Assembly: GCF_026183675.1 (NCBI RefSeq)
Contig: NZ_JAPIVK010000028.1
Coordinates: forward strand, 1-64,000
DNA from: Microbulbifer halophilus
GTDB taxonomy: Bacteria; Pseudomonadota; Gammaproteobacteria; Pseudomonadales; Cellvibrionaceae
Direction: 5' to 3'
Length of the DNA stretch: 64,000 nucleotides
The notes beneath the pieces are model-generated. The model was not told where the DNA came from. It ran no database searches and saw nothing but the letters and a program-made list of their open reading frames with translations. Below are positions 29,809-37,700 of this stretch, in pieces. The position numbers and the translations under genes are program-made. Numbering within the stretch: the first letter of the stretch is position 1; each line of letters begins with the position of its first letter.

Positions 29809-30936
29809 ATGCGGCAATTCTTTTTTCCCCTGCACAAATACGCCGGCCTGACCCTGGGCCTGCTGCTGTCCCTGATCGGCCTCACGGGCAGCCTGCTGGT
29901 ATTCGATCACGCGCTGGATGAAAAACTCGCGCCGCGCACGGTCGATTTCAAGCCGAGTGCACAACCGGCCAGTTACAGCGAGGTGCTGGCAGCCGCCCGC
30001 GAAGCCGTGCCCGGCAGCGAGCCGCAGCGCCTGATGACACCCCGCGGCGAGGGCAGCCCCTTTGTCGTGCGTTTTCCTGCGCCCGAGGGCGCGCCGGGCC
30101 CGATCGAAGTGAGCGTTTCCCCCACCGACGCCGAAGTACTGGCAGTGCGCGGCTGGGGCGAATACACCATGACCTGGATCTACCGGCTGCACTACACACT
30201 GCTGACCGGCAAGACCGGTAAAACCGTTGTCGGCTTTGTGGGCCTGCTGCTGATGCTCTTCTGTATCAGCGGCCTGGTAATCTGGTGGCCGCGCCGCAGC
30301 CGCCGCGGTGGCCGCTGGAAGCGGGCTTTCACCATCAAGCGCGATGGCAACCGCTTCCGTTTCTATTTCGATCTGCACAAGGTAGCCGGCATCTATTTCC
30401 TGCCACTGCTGCTGTTGACCGCCTTCTCCGGCGTGACGCTGGTATTCCCGCAACAGGTGGAGGCGGTGGTCGGCACATTCCTGCCCACCGAACCGCGCCC
30501 CTCCCTGCCCCGTTCCCGACAGGACACCGGCACGCCCCTGAACCCGGATACCATCGTGGAAATCGGGCGCGGCGCGTTTCCCGGCGGCGAGCTGAAACGC
30601 ATCTACCTGCCGCGCGACGCCGGCGACAGCTACGGCCTGTCGTTCCGCGCTGACGGCGAACCCTGGCGCAACTACGGCGCCAGCTTCGTGCGCCTGGACC
30701 AGTACAGCGGCAAAGTACTGATGGTGCGGGACGTCACCGAAATCCCGCCGGGCAACAAGGTGCTGCGCTGGCAATTCCCGCTGCACAACGGCGATGCCCT
30801 GGGCCTGTTCGGCCGCTGGCTGGTGCTGTTCGCCGGTCTCATGCCCGCGCTGTTGTTCGCCACCGGCGTCTATCTCTGGTGGAAGAAGCGCCGTCCGCTG
30901 CGGCGCGCCCGCGCACTGAAACCCGCGAACGCCTGA
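29809..30936 (+). CDS. PepSY-associated membrane protein (iron-uptake type)
   Basis: A 375-residue inner-membrane protein with four predicted helices: residues about 8-32 (YAGLTLGLLLSLIGLTGSLL), about 140-165 (VVGFVGLLLMLFCISGLVIW), about 195-215 and about 330-355. Two PepSY-like periplasmic regions lie between them. His9, His121 and His189 (FDLHKVAG) are positioned like conserved PepSY_TM histidines. Members occur beside siderophore receptors, and some act as ferric-siderophore reductases, which fits the preceding gene. The reductase role is an inference. No strong Shine-Dalgarno is seen before the ATG. Confidence 0.85.
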   Translation: MRQFFFPLHKYAGLTLGLLLSLIGLTGSLLVFDHALDEKLAPRTVDFKPSAQPASYSEVLAAAREAVPGSEPQRLMTPRGEGSPFVVRFPAPEGAPGPIEVSVSPTDAEVLAVRGWGEYTMTWIYRLHYTLLTGKTGKTVVGFVGLLLMLFCISGLVIWWPRRSRRGGRWKRAFTIKRDGNRFRFYFDLHKVAGIYFLPLLLLTAFSGVTLVFPQQVEAVVGTFLPTEPRPSLPRSRQDTGTPLNPDTIVEIGRGAFPGGELKRIYLPRDAGDSYGLSFRADGEPWRNYGASFVRLDQYSGKVLMVRDVTEIPPGNKVLRWQFPLHNGDALGLFGRWLVLFAGLMPALLFATGVYLWWKKRRPLRRARALKPANA

Positions 30937-30976
30937 CGCGAAAGGCGCTATCATCTGTATCTTCACGGGAGGGAAA

Positions 30977-31333
30977 ATGCAGATCAATCACGTACAGGTG
31001 CGCGCTACCGATCTCGAGAAAATGACCCTTTTCTGGACCCGGGTGATCGGCCTGGAGCAGGGCTATCGCCCGCCTTTCAATTCTTCCGGCGCCTGGTTCT
31101 ACAGCGAAGGGCAACCGATGATTCACGTGGTGGAAGTTGGTGACATAATAGGCAGTGGCCCGTTCGACCATGTCGCCATCGAGGGCGCCGACTACCGGCA
31201 ACTGATATCCCGGCTCCAGCAACACCGCGCCGATTATCGCGAAACGACCGTCCCCGCCACCGGCGACCGCCAGGTGTTTGTTGCCGGCCCCGACGGCCTC
31301 AAGGTAGAGATGCTGTTTCGGCAGGAAGAATAA
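30977..31333 (+). CDS. VOC-family (glyoxalase/bleomycin-resistance fold) protein
   Basis: A 118-residue single-module protein made of two beta-alpha-beta-beta-beta units. Candidate metal ligands are His5 (INHVQV), Glu near 53 (HVVEV), His63 (FDHVAIEG) and Glu112 (LKVEMLF), the usual H-E-H-E spacing. GGGAGG precedes the ATG. The substrate is unknown; relatives include glyoxalase I, dioxygenases and resistance proteins. Confidence 0.85.
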   Translation: MQINHVQVRATDLEKMTLFWTRVIGLEQGYRPPFNSSGAWFYSEGQPMIHVVEVGDIIGSGPFDHVAIEGADYRQLISRLQQHRADYRETTVPATGDRQVFVAGPDGLKVEMLFRQEE

Positions 31334-31391
31334 GGCCCAACCTGAATCCGCGCATTCAGGCCCCAATCACACAGGGACAGGAAACCACGCA

Positions 31392-32420
31392 GTGAAAGCA
31401 ATCGGCCTCTACAGATACCTGCCCATCGAGGATGAACACTCGCTGGTGGATGTCTATGTCGACCGCCCGCAGACCAGCTCCCGGGATCTGCTGGTGGCAG
31501 TGCAGGCAATCTCGGTAAACCCGGTGGATACCAAGGTGCGCGCGCCCAAACCCGGGGATACCTCGAGAGAAGAGAAGGCCCGTATCCTGGGCTGGGACGC
31601 CGCCGGCGAAGTGCTCGCCGTGGGTGCCGAGGTGGAACACTACGCAGTGGGCGATCGCGTCTACTACGCCGGCGATATCACCCGGCCGGGCAGCTACTGC
31701 CAGATGCAGCCGGTGGACGAGCGCATTGTCGGGCGGATGCCGAAAAGCCTCGACTACCAACAGGCCGCCGCCCTACCGCTGACAGGTCTCACCGCCTGGG
31801 AGGCCCTGTTCGACCGACTGGAAATATCACCGCGCGGCGACGATGCCGGCAAATCCATATTGATTATCGGCGGCGCCGGCGGGGTCGGCTCCATCGCCGT
31901 CCAGTTGGCCAGCAAGCTGGCCGGGCTCAAGGTGATCGCCTCGGCTTCCCGCACCAGATCCGGCATCTGGGTCAAACGGATGGGCGCGCGCCACCTGGTC
32001 AACCACCGCAACGACCTGCATCGGGAGCTGCGCGACCTCTACATCGAGTCCGTCGATTATATTCTCTGCCTGAACGACACCGACCAGCACTGGCGCGCCA
32101 TGGCCAGCGCCATAGCGCCCCAGGGGAAAATCTGCTCGATCGTCGACAATAAAGAGCCCCTTCAACTGAACCTGCTGAAAAGCAAAAGCGCCACTTTTTC
32201 CTGGGAATTCATGTTTACCCGCGCCATGTACCAGACACCGGACATGATTCGACAACAGGAAATTCTCAACGAGATAAGCCGACTCATCGACCGCGGTAAA
32301 CTCACGACGACCGTCAACCAGGTGATGGAACCGATCAATGCAGCCAACCTGCGCGAAGCGCACAGGTTGGTTGAGGGTGGTCGAACAATTGGCAAGATTG
32401 TTTTGAGTGGCTGGGAGTAG
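31392..32420 (+). CDS. zinc-type alcohol dehydrogenase family protein, quinone-oxidoreductase-like
   Basis: A 342-residue NAD(P)H-dependent medium-chain dehydrogenase. The N-terminal GroES-like domain has SVNPVDTKVR where zinc-dependent enzymes have the catalytic Cys, so the catalytic zinc is probably absent. The Rossmann domain carries IIGGAGGVGSIAVQLASKL (near residues 155-173). It resembles the TIGR02817 group. It lies 58 bases after the VOC gene and may be co-transcribed. The substrate is probably a quinone or enone, but is not visible from sequence. Confidence 0.88.
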   Translation: MKAIGLYRYLPIEDEHSLVDVYVDRPQTSSRDLLVAVQAISVNPVDTKVRAPKPGDTSREEKARILGWDAAGEVLAVGAEVEHYAVGDRVYYAGDITRPGSYCQMQPVDERIVGRMPKSLDYQQAAALPLTGLTAWEALFDRLEISPRGDDAGKSILIIGGAGGVGSIAVQLASKLAGLKVIASASRTRSGIWVKRMGARHLVNHRNDLHRELRDLYIESVDYILCLNDTDQHWRAMASAIAPQGKICSIVDNKEPLQLNLLKSKSATFSWEFMFTRAMYQTPDMIRQQEILNEISRLIDRGKLTTTVNQVMEPINAANLREAHRLVEGGRTIGKIVLSGWE

Positions 32421-32432
32421 AATTACGCGACC

Positions 32433-32597
32433 CTAGTGGTTCATGCGGTAAATTCGGTGACTCTAGCTCACAGCCACAGGTTCCAAGGCAAGGCGAAAAA
32501 GCGCAGGACTAGCAGCGCTAATTCAAGCTTTTTCAACGCAGCACTGGGGCCTGTGGCGAAGAGATAGTGTTACTTAATTTACCGCATGGACCACTAG
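32433..32597. mobile_element. 165-bp MITE-like palindromic element
   Basis: The terminal 22-bp inverted repeats, CTAGTGGTTCATGCGGTAAA... at 32433-32454 and its complement at 32576-32597, differ at one position. Imperfect pairing continues inward over about 30 more bases (CAGCCACAGG opposite CCTGTGGCG). No open frame is inside. It fits a non-autonomous element moved by a transposase encoded elsewhere. No target duplication is obvious. Confidence 0.75.
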
Positions 32598-32838
32598 TTC
32601 CGTCATACGCAGGAAATTCTCGAGAAGCCCAACCCAAGACGTACCCGCGGATCGAAAATTACACTATAGCTTCAGCCTCCCTACCCTGGAGGGGCACTCT
32701 CTCACTGGCGTGAAAAAACTCAGCTGTATTTCTGCTAAATAGTTAGCATAACGCCGATGAAGCCGGCGACCTCGCCTGTATCATTTATTCCATTGCATCC
32801 CTAGAATCAAAAATCTTCAAAGCAGGGAGAAAAAGAAA
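32598..32838. other. AT-rich leader before tryptophanase
   Basis: No gene is supported. The region is AT-richer than the flanks. A 15-codon open frame (32757-32804) lacks Trp and a ribosome-binding site, so it does not look like a TnaC-type leader peptide. GCAGGGAG just before the start of tnaA is the ribosome-binding site. Confidence 0.5.
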
Positions 32839-34215
32839 ATGGAATATCCGGAAGAGCCATTTCGCATCAAGTCTGTTCAGCCGATTCAGCGGCTCACAGC
32901 CGCAGAAAGAATATCAGCACTGACTAAAGCCGATTACAATATTTTTATGGTTCCTGCAGATAACGTGTATATCGATATGCTGACAGACTCCGGTACCGGA
33001 GCCATGAGTTCAGCTCAATGGGCAGGGATCATGAACGGAGACGAAAGCTATGCCGGAGCAACGTCCTTCTACCGCCTGAAAGAAGTGGTCGAGCGTGTGT
33101 TCGGTTTCGAGCATTTTGTACCGACTCACCAAGGGCGGGCCGCTGAACATATCCTGAGCGGTATACTGGTGAAGCCCGGAAACGTTGTACCATCCAATAC
33201 CCATTTTGATACTACCGAAGCGAATATCCGGGTATGTGGTGGACGACCGGTAAACCTGGGCGCGAGCGGCACCTCCAGCGCCGCGCAGCAACATCCTTTC
33301 AAGGGCAATATGGATCTTGCCGCCCTGCGTAGACTGATAGAGGAAACAGGAGCTGAAAACATCCCTTATGGGATGGTCACCATCACCGACAATGCCGGCG
33401 GCGGGCAGCCGGTTTCCATGGAAAACCTGCGAGGAATCAGCGAAATATATCGGAGTCAGGGTATTCCGTTCTTCATCGATGCCTGTCGCTATGCGGAAAA
33501 CGCCTACTTTATAAAACAGCGCGAAGCCGGTTACGCCGACAAGTCTATCGAAACTATCGCTCGGGAGTTTTTCTCCCTGGCGGACGGAGCCACCATGAGC
33601 GGCAAGAAAGACGGACTCGTAAATATAGGGGGCTTTCTGGCCGTCAATGATAGAGAATTGTTTACCGACATCAGGAATACCCTGATCCTGAAGGAGGGTT
33701 TCCCTACCTATGGCGGTCTTGCCGGGCGGGATATGGAGGCAATGGCACAGGGGTTGGAGGAAGGACTGGACGAGAACTATCTGGAGTACCGGATCAAGCA
33801 AACAGCCTATTTAGGGGAAAGCCTGGCCGCGCTGGGAGTTCCGGTTGTTAAACCGATAGGGGGGCATGCAATCTATATTGATGCCGGCGCTTTTCTTCCA
33901 CACATTCCGGTAGAGGAATTTCCCGGTATCTCGCTGGTTTCCGAACTGTATCTGGAAGGTGGCGTTCGCGGCGTAGAGTTGGGCTCCGTGGCTTTCGCCC
34001 ATCAAGATCCGGACAACGGCCAGTGGCGCCATCCGCCAATGGAACTGGTTCGCCTGGCGATTCCCCGCCGCGTCTACACCCGGGCGCATCTGGATCATGT
34101 GCTCGCAAGCATGGAAAATATTGTCGAGCGAAAAAGCACCTTGCGCGGTTACAAGATAACCTGGGCACCAGAGCATTTAAGGCATTTTACCGCGCGCTTC
34201 GCCCCCCTGGATTAA
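32839..34215 (+). CDS. tnaA: tryptophanase-like beta-eliminating lyase
   Basis: A 458-residue PLP enzyme that splits L-Trp into indole, pyruvate and ammonia if a true tryptophanase. Visible features are THQGR (96-100), D214 and R217 (FIDACRYAEN), and the PLP lysine K257 (SGKKDG). Leu381 replaces the Arg that marks tyrosine phenol-lyase, Asp124 replaces its Thr, and His449 (LRHFTARF) replaces its Phe; all three agree with tryptophanase. Yet the overall length and numbering follow tyrosine phenol-lyase, and THFDTTEANIR differs from both classical enzymes. So this may be a third clade. It stands alone, with no transporter nearby, in AT-richer DNA between a MITE-like element and a tRNA. Confidence 0.85.
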   Translation: MEYPEEPFRIKSVQPIQRLTAAERISALTKADYNIFMVPADNVYIDMLTDSGTGAMSSAQWAGIMNGDESYAGATSFYRLKEVVERVFGFEHFVPTHQGRAAEHILSGILVKPGNVVPSNTHFDTTEANIRVCGGRPVNLGASGTSSAAQQHPFKGNMDLAALRRLIEETGAENIPYGMVTITDNAGGGQPVSMENLRGISEIYRSQGIPFFIDACRYAENAYFIKQREAGYADKSIETIAREFFSLADGATMSGKKDGLVNIGGFLAVNDRELFTDIRNTLILKEGFPTYGGLAGRDMEAMAQGLEEGLDENYLEYRIKQTAYLGESLAALGVPVVKPIGGHAIYIDAGAFLPHIPVEEFPGISLVSELYLEGGVRGVELGSVAFAHQDPDNGQWRHPPMELVRLAIPRRVYTRAHLDHVLASMENIVERKSTLRGYKITWAPEHLRHFTARFAPLD

Positions 34216-34331
34216 ACCGAGCGGTCGGAGATTCCGTTGAGCAAGGCACGGGGCCCGAGAATTGTAAACCAACCCCTGCTATTCACATTGCAGGTTTCTG
34301 AGGGCCTCGCTGGCGAACAGCAGCAAAGAAA

Positions 34332-34408
34332 TTGGTAGAGGGGGGCAGGATTTGAACCTATGACCTTCGGCCAGCCAAAGAAGAAAGTGAGCCCGACTCG
34401 TCGGGCCA
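34332..34408 (-). pseudogene. broken tRNA-fMet copy
   Basis: The 39 bases 34332-34370 match the 3' half of the intact tRNA-fMet at 34433-34470 with only a few changes. After that the anticodon region is replaced by unrelated sequence, and a GTCGGGCTCA-like piece reappears at 34391-34407. The acceptor stem 5' side and D-arm are gone, so it cannot fold as a tRNA. It may be the scar of an integration event at the tRNA. Confidence 0.7.
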
Positions 34409-34433
34409 CTTCGATGCCTCTGACACCTGAATT

Positions 34434-34510
<77 letters not shown>

Positions 34511-34613
34511 TCAACTGTTGGCGCTTTGTTCAACTAGCGCCGAAGAGGCTGCGCATTCTAGTGGTACAGCTCCGCTATGTCCAGACTCCCGTTGAATATT
34601 CTCTGTAGATCCT

Positions 34614-34770
34614 GATGGGCACGCTGCGCTTTGCCCATCCTACGTGTGGGGCAATAGCGTAGGATGGGCACAAATCGGCAGGGATTGCCGATTTGGACGC
34701 CAAAGGCGCCCGCGAAGCGGGCGAGCGCCAGGGATGGCGCGAGTCAAAGGAGCGCAGCGACGTGCCCATC
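34614..34770. repeat. GATGGGCACGC-family composite repeat
   Basis: The ends GATGGGCACGCTGCGC (34614-34629) and GCGCAGCGACGTGCCCATC (34752-34770) are near-complementary. Inside lie a second GGATGGGCACAAATCGGC unit and a palindromic GCCCGCGAAGCGGGCG. Related copies are at 57959-58031 and, in part, at 40015-40100. Confidence 0.78.
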
Positions 34771-34778
34771 AACCCAAA

Positions 34779-37700
34779 TCAGAGCTTGCCTACCATATTC
34801 AGGAAAACACCCTGGCTGTCGTAATCCAGCTGCGTCAGGTCGTCCGAGAAGTCGGTAAAGTTATAGCCGACACCCACCTTCAGGTGCTTGCCCATATGCC
34901 GGTATAAACCGATCAGCGCGCCGCTGCGGCTGTCCCGGGCGTCCGGCAGGTCGAGCATGCGGCCCTCGATCAGCAGGTCCCAGCGGTTGACGAAATGCCA
35001 GTCGGCGCGCAGCACATACAGGTGGGCCCGGCTGTCGAAGAATTCCGGGTCCTGGCGGTCCTGGCTCAGTTGACCGAGGCGGTAGGCGTATTTGGCACCC
35101 AGGGTCCAGCGGCGGCTGACGTCGTAGCTGGTGTCCACCGAGAAGATATGACTCTTCTGGACAAACTCCGCCGCGGTGTTCTGTACCGTGACCTGGTCCC
35201 GGGTGGGCACATTGTAGAAGTAGGTGTACTTCAGCAGCGTATTCCAGCGGTCGTTGTCCACCGGACGGTGGGCGTAGCCCATCACCGCCTCGGTAAACTT
35301 GCCGTCGTAGAACTCGCCCTGGGAGCTCTTGCTGTCGGAGTAATTGAGTTTGCCGACGATGCGCCAGTCCGGGCTCACCTGGTAGCTGGCGGTATTTTTC
35401 AGCAGCCAGGTCTGGCGTTCGGACTCGGTCACCGTATCTTCGTCGGCGGCCGTCTCCATCGCGTCGGTGCGGTACTCCACCGCGGAAGCGAGGCGGATAT
35501 CGTCGTCGCTGAAGCCCATATTCACCCCCAGCGCCCGGCGATCCGTCTTGGCGCCGGTGCGCGGATCCTCCAGGGTGCCGGCCTCCACGCTGGTGCCGTA
35601 ATTCCAGCGGTCGTTGGGCGCCAGGTCCATACCCAGCGCATGGGTCAGGCCGGTGGAGACATCGCCGTGGCTGTACTGCTCCTCGCCGTAGATGCTCAGG
35701 CTGTCGGTGTAGCGGCTGCGGAAGCCGGTACTCATATTGCCCTTGCGCGAACGGAGTCCGGTATCGGTGCGCTCGTTGTCGAGGGTGTAGTTCAGGTAGA
35801 GGTTGGTCCTGTCGGTCACCAGGTAGTCGGTACCCACGCGCGCGGCGGTGCCGGTATCGCCGCCGGACAGTTCGCTGTCCAGCGTCAGCTTCTCGCTGAC
35901 GCGGTAGGCGCCGCCGAGCCCCATACGGTTGTTTTCCTCGCGGGTGCCGGATACTTCCACAGTGCCCTGCACAAAACCGTAAGCGCTCCAGTCCTCGCCG
36001 GAATCGTAGGCCGCTTCCACCGCCATATCGGTGCGGTCACCCTGGGTCTGGGTGGCCGGCACTACCGCGGAATAATCCTCGCGGGTATCGGCGCGGGCGC
36101 CGGTGGTCATGCGCCAGCGATCGTTGATGCGATAGCCCACCGCCATATCCACCGCCGTGGTCTGCAGGCCGTATTCCTGCTCCTTGCTGTCCGCCTTCAG
36201 GCTGACATCGGCGCGGCTGCCGACGGGCACGCTGACGCTGGCGCCGTACTGGGTGGTCTCGCCGTTGACCAATTGTCCCGGCGCGGAGAAGCCGGCCTCG
36301 CGCTCCTGGTGGTAGAAGGTACCGGAACCGCGCGTCTCCTCGAAAAAGTCCGACAGTTGCAGGCTGCCCTCCAGCCGCTGTGCGCCGGCCTTGGCATCCG
36401 GGTCGATCGGCTCCCCTCCATTGAGGTTGGGGTTGTTGAAACTGAAGCCGCCGTCGTAGGAGGAAGTGGCATCCAGGTTGCCGCCCTGGCTGTCGGCCAC
36501 TTCCAGTTTCAGCCAGCTGCTGGCGCTCTTGCGCAGGGTCAGGTCGACGCCCTGCAATGAGGTTTCATTATCCTCTTCATCCTGCTGGGTGCCGCTGACA
36601 CCGAGCTTGACGTGGTCGCCGAGCCAGTAGTGGGCGCGGCCGCCGACAGCGAGGGTGTCGATTTTCTGGAAGCCGGGGGTGTACTCGTAGCGCGCCACCA
36701 GAAACTGCGGATTGCCGTTGTAGGAACCGTCCTGGATCAGCAGGTTGTCGTTGGCAATCGCAGACAGCGGGCGGTTCAGCAGCACGCGGCCCTGAATGTA
36801 ATCGATATCGTAATCGATCACCGGCGTCAGGTTCTTGACTCCTAATACCAGGCCGGAATCCTTGTCCCGCACTTCCACGCGCAGCCGCTCGGAACCGTTC
36901 AATATATCCTGGTGGCGCAGGAAATAGAGGGAACCGCCGGTACCGCGGAACTCGTCGCGACCGGCGATGGTACCCGGCTCGGCACTGAAGGCATCGATCT
37001 GGAAACGCTTCTCGCCAAAGCTGGTGACTGCGTCACTCTCGTAGTGGCCGTTGGCCCCGTAGAGGGCGCGATCGATATGCGCCAGCTCGTTGTCGGTATA
37101 GGCCGCCTTGAAATTGCCCCAGAGGCCATAGTCGTCGTGATTGGAGACTTTCACGTAGAACTTGCCGGACGTGGGCGCTTCCTCGACCACGGTGGAATCG
37201 TCCCCAAAGGTCGGGTAGTAGAGATCGCTGTCCAGCCGGCGGAAGAGCGCGTCCGGGGTTTTCTCCATGAAATTGGAAAAGAGGTCGTCCACCGGCCCCT
37301 CTTCGGTGTCCGCACTGGCGGCCAGGCGCCAGCCCTCTCCGAAACCGCCACTGGTATAGAAGGCCAGGCGGCCGTCGTAGCTGACGGAGTTGTCGTAGTG
37401 GGTCTCGTCACCGGTGACCAGTGCCGCCGGGCCGTTGGTGTCGTCGGCGGCGATGGTCATGTCGGCAATGCCGACGGTGAACCAGTCGTTGTTGGCAAAG
37501 CGCAGGTCCCGCAGGAAGAGTTCGCCGTTGCCCTCTTCGTCCAGTACCGACACTTCCACCGTGTGCAGGCCGCGGGAGAAAATCTGCTCGGAAACAAACT
37601 CGCCCTGGCCGTTGACCGGCACCGGGTTGCCCGCGAGCCAGACGGTGTGCCCGTCCGGAATCTGCGAGCCGTTGACCAGCACGGTGTTGCCGTCAAGCGG

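Noticed and set aside
27169-30987. 1,272-codon antisense frame across the receptor and PepSY genes
   Set aside because: It runs opposite two clear genes and through an intergenic inverted repeat, and its protein looks like a shadow (Gln/Ala/Gly/Val-rich, no motif).
32757-32804. 15-codon open frame before tryptophanase as a TnaC-like leader
   Set aside because: It has no Trp codon, no critical spacing to a release stop and no ribosome-binding site.
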